A stretch of 64,000 nucleotides of DNA from Chamaecyparis obtusa (Eukaryota > Streptophyta > Pinopsida > Cupressales > Cupressaceae), in contig BSBK01007858.1 in NCBI GenBank assembly GCA_027943335.1, positions 116,001 through 180,000 of the forward strand, written 5' to 3'. The notes beneath the pieces were generated by a model that ran no database searches, was not told the DNA's origin, and saw only the letters and a program-made list of their open reading frames with translations. This document shows positions 23,334 through 36,391 of the stretch, piece after piece (the first letter of the stretch is position 1; the number at the start of each line of letters is the position of its first letter). Made by a program: the position numbers and the translations under genes.

Positions 23334-23429
23334 GCTGGCTCTGAATGGGGATTATGTGTTGCAAAGTGCATAAAGAAGCCAGCATCTATGGATTTAAAGT
23401 TAGTGCCTTATCCATTGGGCTACAGAGTC
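23334..23429 (-). pseudogene. tRNA-Arg-like relic abutting the B 3' LTR
   Basis: On the minus strand, 23429 to 23404 reads like the first 26 bases of plant nuclear tRNA-Arg (ACG type): GACTCTGTAGCCCAATGG, then ATAAGGCA, with about 3 differences by memory of that tRNA. The acceptor strand GACTCTG can pair with CAGAGCC at 23343-23337 except for one base. The T arm keeps its two ends (GCTGGCTTC and ATCCCCA) but has about 20 extra bases in the loop, and the anticodon stem is eroded. It is not a working tRNA gene. It ends two bases before the LTR. Confidence 0.55.
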
Positions 23430-24131
23430 TAGGCATAAAATGACAACAAGAAGCTACATGCTGGGAGGGCGGAGGGGAGCAAGGAAAAACCAAAACTGAG
23501 AAAGTGGGAAAGGTTAAGCTAAGCACACCAAAACTGTAGAAGCAAACTTATTTACAAACAGGTGAGGGAACCTCACCGAAAGAAAAGAGAGTTAGATGAG
23601 ACTCGTGCATGACTATTAACCGACAAGGAGAAGTATAAACCTTTTTAGAAAAGAGAATTGTGCTCCAACAAGTTGTACCAAAACCATTGCCTTTTGGCAA
23701 CTTCATCATAACTAAAAGTGAATCCAGAAGCATGCTAAAAATGTGTGACCCACAAATCTCCTCCAAACAACCAAGCTTCACCATAAATTTTTTATTCTCC
23801 CACACTTTCCTACACACTAATTTTCTCATATTCAACTATTCTTTGTGGGGAAGGAAGGTATTCAAAAACTTCTAGAAATAATACTGAAACATACTCACAT
23901 TCATCTCCTTCGACAATCTCACTTTTAACAGAGATTTCAGCATCCAAATCAAGATTGACAAAATCAGAATATTCGAATGATTCTGAAAAAGGTATTGCAT
24001 CATACTTATATCCAATGTGATCATTTTTAGGAGAAATTTCAGAATATTTAGCTGGCACCAAGACTTGATTAACTTCCATTTCATGACAAATAAAAATATA
24101 GTCCAACTCTTTATCTTCTTCATGGTGCTAC
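23430..24131 (-). pseudogene. Element B unknown protein, C-terminal part (left of insertion D)
   Basis: Minus-strand frames continue the ORF that begins at 44211 and is interrupted by D. When D and one GCTAC are ignored, the frame passes through the junction, with a TAG there. The protein is acidic (SEIVEGDECEYV, NLDLDAEISVKSE) and then changes frame near 23840 to a stretch ending LFSFGEVPSPVCK at 23548. Sequence from 23430 to 23547 is noncoding. I do not recognise the protein. Confidence 0.5.
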
Positions 24132-25118
24132 TGTATGCACCCTAAAATGGTCACCTAGACTTTAGGCCCCCATTCATCAATTTATCAATTTTCTGAATCA
24201 ATGTTTTGCAATATTTTCAATTCAAATCAATTTCCTTGATCAAATCACAATTAATTCAATTATTTTAATATTTCCCAAGGTTTGATCATTTTATCCTAAG
24301 CCTCATTTAATTAAAAGAAAACTTCCCTTTTAATTAAATAAAATTATCTTATTTAAATAAAATTCCTCTTTTAATAAAATCCCCACTTAAAATATATTTT
24401 TGTGTTGAAAAAGGAAATAAAATAAATAAAAATCTACTTTTCTCTCCACTTTGAATGCACATACTTTTAAGTGGTGGGCCTTTTTCATCCTTTGCCTCTT
24501 AAATAATCTTGAGCACGTGGATCAACCAAGATTTAATCTCCATCGTTGCTCTTTTTTTTTAGTCTCTTAATCTTGACCGTCCGCTTTTCTTTATAGGGAG
24601 CCCTCTCCTTCTCATTTTCATACATCTAGATTTTAAGTATTGTTATGTTGCAGGTTTAGAGAGCGATTTTGGAGAAGATTCTTGAGCACTTGAGCTTGGA
24701 TATTGAAACTTCTCTTTTCTTGTCTTTTTCTCTCATGCTTCCATGGCAATCCATTTAGATTAAATCTTGCACTTGCATATTAGATTATATTCATATTTCT
24801 TTTCATAGATTAATCTTGCATAAGCATTTTCTTTCATAGATTAGTTTGCTTTCATGCATTGCTATCATATAGAATAACTTCAATTTTCATTTGCATGCAT
24901 ACTTGATAATCATGGAGACTAGCATTCTTGTTTTTCCTCTTTGAATCTCTCATTTTATGGTGTACTTGCATGGGCACAAACTAGGTCTAATCTGAGGGCC
25001 TCCATCATAAACCCTTGCACTCCATGGATAGAGAGCTATGAGTCACCATTTGAGACCTCATTCTTGATTAATCTTGGATTTAATGACTCATAGAAGTGTG
25101 ACAACATTTTAGCACATA
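24132..25118 (+). repeat. 5' LTR of Tat element D
   Basis: Begins TGTATGCACCC and ends TTTTAGCACATA. A TATA-like CTTTATAGGG lies near 24589. The sequence is only weakly related to the LTR of A, but the last 60 bases resemble the LTR of C. The PBS starts 4 bases after it. Confidence 0.92.
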
Positions 25119-25122
25119 TTTT

Positions 25123-25140
25123 TGGCACCCACTGTGGGGC
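25123..25140 (+). promoter_or_regulatory. Primer binding site of element D
   Basis: TGGCACCCACTGTGGGGC follows the 5' LTR after TTTT. It differs from the PBS of A at two positions and is of the same Tat type. Confidence 0.85.
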
Positions 25141-27056
25141 AGAAAATTGCATTTCTTGCTTCATATCATTTTTTTTTAATTTTTCTGATGATTTTCATGT
25201 GTTGTCCATACTTCTGTGCATCCCTGATATGGATTCTTGCATGACCCTATGTTTTCTCGCGTGACCCTATGTTTTCTTGCACGGCCCTATGTTTTCTCAC
25301 ACGGAACAGGCATAGCATTAGATTGCAGATCTTTGGACCTAAGGTGAGTTGCTACAATCTCAATAACATTTGGATTTTGGAAGTAAAATGAATCTCTCAT
25401 GTGTCTAGCTTGAGTTCTTATTGCTTTCATAGATCACACTTCAATTTTGGGCTCTAAAAAGAACATAGATTCACTTTCTTGCATATGTGTTTCACATAAT
25501 AATTAGGCCCTATGAACACTATTTGTGGCATTCTTGAGAGAGTGGGTTTCTTTTGAAACTCTTCTTGACGATAGAACCCCTTGTAAGTAGGAGGATATTG
25601 TTACTATCTCACACTTACTTGGTTTAGTCTTCAACATTGATCGGTACATTCTCTCTTGGTCCCACTTAGAGAGCTCGATAGACATTGTTGTTGACATCAT
25701 GAACCTTGGTGAGGTGGTTTCAATCTTAGTGTGTCAATGAACTTGCTTGCTATGTTTGGGTGAAGTGAAGAGGCTAGAGGATTATGCTCTACTCCCTTTT
25801 TGGGTAGTACCAAAAACTCAGATCCTTGAATCTAAACCAAGTCCCCATGTGGTCCTTTTTGTGAGTCACCTTATTAGAGAGGTTTAACCATAACAAACAC
25901 TCCCTTTGTTGGGTAAACCACGTAGACGGAACCTAAAGTGGTAAAAGCCATTTTCATCATGGTAGTAACAACCACTATATAAATGTCCTTATGGAAGAAA
26001 TCTCCATGGGTATAGTTTCTTGTTGGGCTGTCAGATCTTCTCAGCATCTTCGATTGATTAAATTCTTAGAATGTGTCAAAACCCCAGTGCACCTAGATTG
26101 GAGTTCACCCTCTTGAGATTACAAAATTTGTAGAGTCAAGCCATTACTAAGAACCATAGTGCAACCAAAATTTTTACTTGTTAGGACTATGTGCATGATT
26201 GCAAAAACATTTTGAGAACATACACAAGTAGAATCTTTAAGGAGTAGCATACTAAGTCACTATTCTTGTTCATGTGCAAGGTTGCTTTGCCCCTTGCTCA
26301 TTGTTTGAAGACAATTGTTTTCTTGAACTCCTTGATTTTTGTCTTATGTGCTTGATCAATGATAAAAATCTATTGATGTAGTTACATGACCTTTTAAAAT
26401 GAACAAAAACTGAGTTCCTAAGTTTACAAACTTGTTGTTAAGCGGTCTGATCCTATTTTGTCACCTGGCTTTGCACATTCTCACACAAGCCTGGCATTTT
26501 CTCACACAAGATTTTATTTCCTCGCATGATCCCTAGTATTTCCTCGCGTGGGGCTACATTCTCTCACGCAAACCTATCCCTTGGTCTGTCAAAATAGTGA
26601 GCTGATTCATGCCATTTTCAGTCTTCCTTGGTCGACCCAGTTTATTTTGAGTCACTTACCCCATTTTTAGAAGCCTATTTGCACCTTGGGTTCATATTTC
26701 TTGCCTCTTGAATTAGCAATCTTTGATTTCTCAAGTGACCTTTCTTGGAATTAGTAGGTTAGAAATTGTCCTTGTTGAGAAGATCACACACTTGGAGAGT
26801 CTTAGTAATCTCTTATCCAATTCACTTCCATCCAATTTCAAATTCAATCAATTATAACTTTGGTAAATCATCCTCTTGATCCATATGTGTCAGGATACTT
26901 ATCCATTTATTGGGCACCTGTATGGCAGTGTTGGTTTATACCTCTTGCAAAAATTCTATCTTATCACCTCTCTTTTGGATAATTGAATGTTTTTACTATC
27001 CTAGTTTGATACCAACATTTCTTAGGGTCATCTTATCACCTAGTACCTTTTCTTTC
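25141..27056 (+). other. Untranslated leader of element D with 20-base repeats
   Basis: No long ORF is present. Between about 25233 and 25310 a 20-base unit (core TTTCTCGCGTGACCCTATG) repeats three to four times. Related words recur at about 26470-26575 (TTTCCTCGCGTGG, TTCTCACACAAG). The region 25370-26165 closely follows the leader of A at 4040-4850, including ATGCTCTACTCCCTTTTTGG. Other parts are ordinary AT-rich sequence. Confidence 0.7.
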
Positions 27057-29600
27057 ATGTTGGTTATGAAAAGATATCAAGTAAGTCAAGGAAAATGACC
27101 TCAAGTAGTCTTTGACCAATTACCCTTAGTTCAAACTCGCCAAAAATGTAAGGGAAAAGAGCCCGTCTTTGATCAATCCCTTAGGAATACCTTAGAAGTT
27201 TGGTTTGATCCCAAGAGAAACCTCAGTGAGTTTGGAACATCCTTAGCATCTTCTCATTCATATATGGATATGAGTTACACAATGACTCGAAGAGAGAGGG
27301 AAGAAAGGGATAATAGTCTTGACAACCTATTGGAAAGACATAGAGACAACATTCTGTTTGGCAGTTCCTATAATGAAAATTGACCAATTTCACCCCTTAT
27401 CTCAACCAAATATTTGGATGCACAACAAAGGGTTGAAAGGGAAATGAGAAAATCCTATCAAGAAGAGAAATCACAACATGACAGTCACAATTATGAGCCT
27501 TATGATACTCATGTGAATGCAACATATACCAATGACTTGTTTAGGCATTCAAGACCAAGTTCGCTGCTCCAAACAACTTCAAGATATACAAGTGAAAGAC
27601 TCAAAAGAATTGAGTGTGAAAAGAAAGCCTTCCTAGATGAACAAGTTGTAAAGGAAGAGAAACTTAGACTCCTAGAGTTGAAAAGATAAGCCTTATTGGA
27701 TATAGAAAGGAGAGTCGCACAAGAAGAGAGAGATAGGATTTTGGTGCAATAGCTTAATGATCAATACAACAACTTGTGTGTTGGTGGTAGAAACAACTCT
27801 CCTTCACCCACTCCTCCTAAAATGCCACAAAGTGGAAGATACTCAAGAACACCTTCAAGATCTCCTAGCCCTAGAGGAAGAAGGGCTTCACAACAAGACC
27901 ATTATAGGAGACAAACACCTCCTAGAAACTTAAGACAACCTTCTCAACATGCTCACCATGGTTCACAATATAGGGGTGGTAGTTCAAGTTTTGACCTCGA
28001 CTCTCAAGATTTCATGAAAATGCAACAAGAACCACTCTTCCAACAGTATGTGGAGAGGTATGTGGAGAAAAACAAAGATAATTTCCTAGAAAATTTGATC
28101 AACAAGGATGCTAGAGTCCCCTACAACTTTGATGTGGACAGAAAGATCAAGAAGCAAGGTCCATCTCAGGAAGAAAGGCTTAACCAACTTCATAATATGA
28201 TGGAAAAGATGTTGGCACCCAAGAGTTCTTTTTCACTTGACTCAATTTGTCCCAATCCTTTTGACAAGAGTGTGACCATGAAAGATTTTCCTAGAAAGGT
28301 TGAAATCCCTCAATATGACAAGTATGATGGTAATGGAGATCCACATGATCATGTGTGTCAGTTCTATATTATAAGTTTTGAGTTCCATCAAGATGACTCC
28401 TACCTTATGAGATTGTTCCCAAGGAGTCTTAAAGGTCAAGCGATGGAATGGTTCACCAACATAACTCCCCCAATCAAGACTTTCAAAGAGCTTGTCCATA
28501 GATTTGTTCAACACTTTGCATAAAACCTTTAAAGATCTGTCACCATATCAGACTTATGCAATTTACAGCAAAATCAAGGGGAATCCTTTGTCACTTTCTT
28601 GCAAAGGTGGAGATGACAATGCTCTCGCTACTCTAGGACCATTCCTGAAAATGAGAAGATTGACATCCTTGTTAGTAACTTGGTTACCAAAATGTGGTAT
28701 GAAGTTAGGAAGATGGTCTTTGATTCCTTTGACGCCATGGTTGAAATTGCATGTAGAATTGTGGATGTTTTGAAAGAATAAGGAATTTTTGCCAACAATA
28801 AAAACAACAAGAATGGTCAAAATAACAACTCTAACAATGATAAAGGGAAAAAATCACATTGGAATAGGAACAAACAAGTGGTTAATGATGGAGTTGTGGA
28901 CACCTCTCAACCCAAGGATCAAGTTGTTCTTCACTTGTCTAGTGTTGTTCAAGCCATGAAGCTCAATGCATCACATCAACAAGAGAGCAAGCCAAGATAC
29001 CAAGATAAGCCTAAGAAAGAGAGCTGTCAGTTTTCAAAACTTGGTGATTCATATGAGGATGTCTTCAAAACACTCATTGCCAATAATCTTGTGCATCCTC
29101 AAGATCCCGCAAAGCACCATATACTTGATGTTAAGCCACATTGGTGGGATGAGAAAGCTTTCTAAAAATTTCACAATGGCATTGGACATGATATTGAACA
29201 CTGTTGGAAACTCAAACATATCATCCAAGATCTCATTGAGAGTGGAAAACTTGAGATAGATGGATTACACACCAATGTTGATCATAAGGCTTTCAAAGAA
29301 CCTTTGCCCAAGTATGAGAAGGGGGAAACCTCTAAACCTAAGAATGGTAAGGCTGAGATTAATTACACTTACATAGTTGTGGAGAATGTCATCAACATAC
29401 TTGAAGTTGTAGAAGAAAATATCAACATGATGAGGAATAAAGATCCCTATGGTTATGACTCTCCTCCTATCTTTAATGAAGAACCCATTATGGTCCTAAG
29501 GGGTCCCAACTCTAGAATGTCACCCCAAGCTCTCAATGTTGTCACGTGAAGTAAAGGTCCTATTGTCATTAGAGGACCCAAATCAAGTCAATCCAATAAA
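27057..29600 (+). pseudogene. Element D gag with N-terminal coiled coil and RS-rich segment
   Basis: Gag starts near 27057 and runs mostly in one frame to about 29550. After the N-terminus comes a charged helical segment (ERLKRIECEKKAFLDEQ, about 27590-27640), then an arginine-serine-rich tract (RYSRTPSRSPSPRGRR, about 27836-27883). The capsid core lies at about 28290-28520, with VEIPQYDKYDGNGDP and MRLFPRSLKGQAMEWF. A zinc-knuckle remnant KFHNGIGHDIEHC lies near 29166-29205. Stops and a frameshift near 28520 inactivate it. The RS tract resembles RNA-binding and splicing-factor segments; in gag it may contact RNA. Confidence 0.87.
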
Positions 29601-30380
29601 CTAAAGAAAGTGGCATCCAAGAATGTCACCACAAAACTAGCTATTAATCCTAAGTTGAGCTATAATCTTGTCGATCAGTTGCAAAGAACCCTAGCTCAAA
29701 TTTTGATCTTTGAGCCCTTAGATTTGTCATCAAGACACAAGCAAGTCCTTGAGGATGCTTTGGTAGTAGTGAATGTCCCTAACAACTTAGATGTTGATCA
29801 ATTTCAAAACATGGTTAACCATCTTGCTATCCCTCATTACCTAACCTTTTCAGAGGATGATGACAAAGCTTTAAGCCACCCACATAATCTAGCCCTTCAT
29901 ATTGAAGTCATGATTCACAAAACCCATGTTAGGTGTGTATTGATAGATGGGGGTGTTGGGCTTAATATTTGTTCATTGAGTCTTTTAAAGACATTGGGTT
30001 ATTCCAAACAAGTTATAGATACCAAAAAGAAGATCACAATCAAAGCCTATGATGAGGCAGAAAGAAGTTCCAAGGGGTTGGCCATCCTTCCTGTTATGAT
30101 TGGCCCTATTGAGAAGGATATCTTATTTTAAATTGTTGATGTTGGACCCCTTGCATACAACATCTTACTTGGTAGACCATGGATTCATGATATGCAAGCA
30201 GTGTCATCTATCTATCATCAGTGTGTTAAGTTCCCCTACAATGGAGTAGAAATTTGTATACCTAGAGAGAGCATATTATCTGTTAACTCAATTTTAGCAA
30301 GTACTCATGTTCCCCTCAATAGAGAAGTAGAAGATTTCAATGCGACTTTAGCACAATGTAAAGACAAACTTAGTCAGTAG
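29601..30380 (+). pseudogene. Element D aspartic protease
   Basis: The catalytic segment reads VLIDGGVGLNI with the Asp codon at 29946-29948. The second segment is [15 protein letters not shown] near 30155. A TAA at 30129-30131 splits the domain. It corresponds to 7591-8600 in element A. Confidence 0.87.
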
Positions 30381-30999
30381 ACCTTGGTATGGGAGGGTAC
30401 CAACTTAGCTCCCTCACAAAACTTCCAGTTTCACCTAGGTCTTATGGAAAGCCTTCATAGGAAGTGAGACCCTCTTCTTTAGCTATGACTTTGTTTGGCA
30501 CATTTGTAGATTCCTCAGTGCCTATTCAAGATGAGAAAGAAGAGGTGGTTGTTAAAGACTAGATTTATAGAGAAGAAAAATACATGCACAATGAGAACTT
30601 CTCTCCCTCTCCTAAGGCTTATGGAAGAGGGTATACTCTTGTCAGGCAGATGGGTTATCCTAGACATGGCCTCTTAGTCATAGATTGGATGCTAGAGCTG
30701 AACCTCTTGATCATGCTCTTTTTGGATGCAAGTCTAAGAAGACAATTGACCTAGGATTTTTGAATCATAACAAGAACACTACTGCTATCCTTGATGAGTC
30801 AGATAGTGAAAATGAACCAAAATACATGCCTAACTTGACAAATCAATAAGATATGTGTGAAGATTGGGTCCCTTCCACTAATCTCCTTTGGGGAGATTCA
30901 TATAGTCCAGTTTCTAATGTGACAATTGCAAAATTAGAACAAGAAGAATCAGATGTAGAAGATCCTATCAGAGAACGTCAATGAAAGAGCATTATTCAT
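30381..30999 (+). pseudogene. Element D degraded G-patch module and linker
   Basis: Near 30620-30680 the translated words GYTLVRQMGYPRHG match the start of the G-patch of A. A frameshift follows, after which TIDLGF near 30740 matches the IGLGF of A. The remaining sequence to 30999 has several stops. It is read as the same module in an advanced state of decay. Confidence 0.5.
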
Positions 31000-32533
31000 T
31001 TGATGGAGAGAGATATTACCCTTGATGACATTAGAGATTCTACATCAAGATGTCCCAAACCTTCATGGTGTAAACATCCTAGTCAAGATTCAAAAATAGA
31101 TTCACATGAGTATGAATGGGACTCTCTCTCAGATCCTTCTACAGTTGACAAGGATGTTGATGTCATTCACACTTATAGTTCTCAACCTAAGGTAGCTAAT
31201 GAGTCATGTGTAGGATTAGAGGATTTGAACCAACACATTGCCTTAGTGGGTGATTCTTCACTTGGTAGGATGAATCCTGATTTGGGTAACTTAGAAGGAT
31301 ACTTGACGGACTCTGACTCTTCAATCACCAGAGATGATACCATTCGCATTCACAACCTTGAACCAGTCATTGACTTACCTCTTGCTCATCCTAACCTCAT
31401 TGATTGGTCCCAATGTTACCAAGAACTTGAACTATTAACTTTTCAAAATGACTATGAGATAACCTATTACCTAAATGTCATTGAACTTGTAGTCTCTTCC
31501 ACCAGTGAACTGGCTACCAGCATGACAGAGCCAGATATCAAGTACCTTAGTCACAAAATAAAAAGAAAAGAAAAAAAGAATAAGAGTTTTGATGGCGAAA
31601 ACCACCGTGTGGTGGTGTCAAAACCAAAAAAAGTAAAAATAAATGATGTATCCAAGGGTGAAAACCTCTCTGAGGCACCTAAGGATGAGGTACTTGATTG
31701 TCTCCCTGGCTACTTTCAAGATAGATCTTCAGTGCTTATTGAGCCAACACAAGCAGTTAATTTGGGTACAGATGAGGCTCCACAAATAGTACATTTGGCT
31801 CAGTCCTTTTCACCTCAAGAAAAGGAAGCCTATACTAAGTTCTTACAAAGAAAGAAGATCAACTTTTCTTGGACTTATTCAGATATGCCAGGGTTGGACA
31901 CTAATCTTATCATGCATCACTTGTCCATAGCTCTAGGTGTAAAACCAATCAAATAGAAATTGAGAAAGATGCATCCTCACATAGCTCTTCTAGTCAAAGA
32001 AGGATTAGAGAAACTCCTTGGTGTAGGATTCATAAGAGCTATTGACTATGCTAAATGGATATCAAACATTGTACCAATTTCCAAACATGACAAATCCATT
32101 CGAATTTGCACAGACTTTAGAGATCTCAATAGAGCATGCCCAAAGGATGATTTTCCACTCCCCAATATAGACATGATAGTGGACATGACTGTGGGCTATG
32201 AAATTTATTCGTTGATGGATGGCTTTTCTAGATACAATCAAATTAAGATAGCTCCTAAAGATCAAGAAAAGACTGCATTCACTTGTGCATGGGGTACCTA
32301 TTGTTGGAATGTTATGCCTTTTGGATTAAAAAATGCAAGAGCCACCTATCAACAAGCTATGACAACCATTTTCCATGACATGATGCATAAAAACATGGAA
32401 GATTATGTGGATGACACTTTGGCCAAGTCTAAGAAAAATTACACACACTTAAATGATTTAGAAGTCATTCTAGATTGCATGGAACAATTTCAATTAAGGT
32501 TAAATCCTAAGAAGTGTGCATTTGGTGTTACCT
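31000..32533 (+). pseudogene. Element D linker and reverse transcriptase, part 1
   Basis: The acidic linker (about 31000-31800) precedes RT. RT motifs are RKMHPHIALLVKEGLEKLL, CTDFRDLNRACPKDDFPLP, LMDGFSRYNQIKIAP and the catalytic YVDD at 32404-32415. A TAG lies at 31957-31959. The frame breaks at 32528-32533, where TTACCT is followed by insert E, and RT resumes at 33718. Without E it aligns throughout with RT of A. Confidence 0.92.
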
Positions 32534-33711
<1,178 letters not shown>

Positions 33712-34310
33712 TTACCTCTATAAAACTTCTAGGATTCATCATTTTAGCAAAAGGAATAGAGGTAGACCCTAAAAAAGTCCAAGCAATCATAGATATGCCA
33801 CCTCCTAAAAACATTAGTCAAATGAGGAGTCTTCAAGGATGTCTTCAATCCATAAGGAGGTTTATTTCACAATTGGCAGATAGAGCTCAACCTTTCAATA
33901 AGAACTTACATAAAGGAGTCAAATGTGTCTGGAATGAGGATTGTCAAAAGAGCATAGATCAAATCAAGAAATACTTGGCAAAGCCTCCTATTTTAATGCC
34001 TCCTATCCTAGGGAAACCACTTATTCTATATGTTTCAGTAACAAAATCTACCTTGGGGGTATTACTAGCTCAACTTGATGAACATGGGAAAGAAAGAGCA
34101 ATATACTACATTAGTTGTACTCTTGTTTCATATGAGGTTAACTACACCAGCATTGAGAAATCTTGCCTTGCAGTTGTGTTTGCTTCCCAAAAGTTGTGAC
34201 ATTACATGCTTGCGCACACAATACACCTCATAGAAAAAATTGATCCACTCAAGTATTTACTTGGTAAGGCTTCCCTCACAGGTAGACTTGCTAAATGGAT
34301 GATGATCCTT
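33712..34310 (+). pseudogene. Element D RT end and RT-linked RNase H
   Basis: After insert E, RT continues with LLGFIILAKGIEVDPKKVQ and NISQMRSLQGCLQSIRRF. The RNase H follows with LILYVSVTKSTLGVLLAQ near 34022 and RAIYYISCTLVSYE near 34097. The usual Asp of the first motif (IDTS in A) is replaced by a serine-threonine context (TKST). A TGA lies at 34197-34199. Confidence 0.85.
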
Positions 34311-34920
34311 TCAGAGTTTGAGTCTTGAGATAGAGTACATTGAACATAAAGCGATCAAAGGACAAGCTATAGCAGATCAATTGGCTGATTTCCCAATTCA
34401 AGATAGTGTACCTATTCAAGTTGACTTCCTAGATGAGCATCTCATGTATTTGACTGCAAGGACATGGAAGATTTTCTTTGATGGATCTTTTATGAAAAAT
34501 GGTTCGGGAGCTGGTGTGTTGTTTGTTTCTCCTCATGGGTACACGATTCCTAAGTCTTACAAGTTATTATTCCCATGTACAAAGAACATTGCTGAGTATG
34601 AAGCTTTAACAAATGGACTCAAGATGGCCATAGACTAGAGAATCATAGAGTTACACATCTATGGGGATTCACAACTGATAATCAACCAAGTCAATGATGA
34701 ATATCAAACAAAAGATGAGAAACTGGTAGCTTACAAGAAAATGGTTGATTCCTTGAAACGATACTTCACATTTGACACATTTCAGAAAATCCCTAGAGCA
34801 GAAAATAAAGAAGCTAATGCTATGGCCACACTTGCTTCACTCCTTTAGTTAGAGCAACATGAATCAAGATTTGAATTGCTGGTGGAAGAACTACATCACC
34901 CTATCTATGACTCCCAAGAA
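34311..34920 (+). pseudogene. Element D second (archaeal-type) RNase H
   Basis: The domain shows WKIFFDGSFMKNGSGAG near 34468, IAEYEALTNGLKMAID near 34590 and, after a TAG at 34636-34638, LHIYGDSQLIINQVND. It ends with AENKEANAMATLASLL near 34799. A stop follows at about 34846. It supports the Tat assignment. Confidence 0.85.
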
Positions 34921-35193
34921 AGCCATGTTATTTTTACCCTTGTTGGTAAGGAGTCATCCCGTTATGGTGCCATTTAATCATACCTTCATGATGGCATTAT
35001 CTTTGACACCTTTAACTGATCAGAACATAGAAACCTTACCCGAAATGCCTCTCACCATACCCTTATCTCTAGTGATTTGTATAGGAGGGGTCTAGATGGT
35101 ACACTTTTTAGATGCTTAGAAAAGGAAGAATCCAATCAAGCGTTAGTTGACATTCACGAGGGCATCTATGGGGGACATTCCAATGGTCTTTCT
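34921..35193 (+). pseudogene. Element D integrase, N-terminal part (left of copia F)
   Basis: The spacer between RNase H and integrase, then the start of the zinc-binding region (RCLEKEESNQALVDIHEG, GGHSNGLS), are seen to 35192. There the sequence CTTTC is duplicated by copia F. The domain continues at 39151. Confidence 0.8.
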
Positions 35194-36391
35194 TGTTGGA
35201 AATATAGATGGAGTAACTGAGAGGGGGGGGTGAATCAGTTAACCACAAAAATATTACCACCAATCTCTTAGATGTCTTATTAAATCATTTGTTGTTGTTA
35301 CTTGGTAAACATACAGAGAAATGTTGAAACTCGGTTATTGCAGTGTGTATTAATTATAACTATTCTTAAGTATTCATCAGTGATTAACATGCATGCATAA
35401 AGAAAATAACATCAACACAAGAGACACCAGATTTAACGTGGAAACCCAATATGGGAAAAACCACCAATGTAACTAGTTACTATTTTTCACTCTTCTGAAG
35501 TGAGCCCTGTTAGGAGCCAACCCGGTTAAAGGTTACAAAACACACTGTTAGGTGTGACCTTGTTAGAGGATTTAATCACCCTATTAGGAGTGGCCTTGTA
35601 AGAGGTCTTTGAAACAATTCAATAGAACTGTCACCTTGTTAGAGGATTTACAAAATGGCTGCTAAACTAACTCGGTTAAGAGATTTTGAAATCACTGCTA
35701 CAATGGTAAGAAAGTAACAATGAAGTGACCTAAATAATGATGCAACCGAATTGCTGATTACAGATCTCTGTTTTGCTTCACTAGATCCTTCTTGATCAAA
35801 TATATCTTTGTTGCTCCTCAAGGATATCTAACCATCCTTCAAAATTCGCACATACCTTCCTTCAAAATGATTTTCACATTATTCTCCTTTTCTTCACACA
35901 CTCTAATTCACCACTTGACCTTCTATATATATACCATTTAGATTGTCAAGTTGGCACTAATAATCATTACAAACATTAACACTCATTACAACAGTTAGCT
36001 TGAATAAACAAACTTTATTCCTCAAATTAACAAAATTCATTACTGGGCCAACCTTGCTTGGTAAACACTAATCTGAAAAGATTTCCTTCGGTGACCGAGA
36101 GAACTCGGTAAACACTACGAATTCTGCAACATCCTTTGGAGACCGAGTGAACTCGGTAAACACTAACTTTCCTTTGATGCCTAAAAGATCTCGATAGATA
36201 CTGAAAAACCGTCTGCTGACCGACTGAGCTCAGTAAACACTAGGAACTACTTTGCTGACCGACTGAGCTCGGTAAACACTGGGAACCACTTTGCTGACCG
36301 ACTGAGCTTGATAATTGATATGAAATTTGTGTGACATCAAAGACAACACACAATTAATCCAACAATCTCCTTCAGACAATTGTATCCAACA
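35194..36391 (-). repeat. 3' LTR of copia F
   Basis: Begins TGTTGGATACAATTG on the minus strand and ends TTTCCAACA. A TATA box (TATATATATAG, minus) lies at 35924-35934. U3 contains a tandem repeat (36085-36315). Near its end, plus-strand 35218-35240, is the G run followed by TGAATCAGTT that also occurs in the LTRs of G and H. Confidence 0.9.
36085..36315 (-). repeat. 39-base tandem repeat in U3 of copia F
   Basis: The word TGCTGACCGACTGAGCTC starts at 36214, 36253 and 36292, a period of 39 bases. Degenerate copies lie further left (GACCGAGTGAACTCGGT near 36140 and GACCGAGAGAACTCGGT near 36096). Each copy has a near-palindromic core. Tandem U3 repeats act as enhancers in Tnt1-like copia elements; that role is inferred here. 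Confidence 0.8.
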
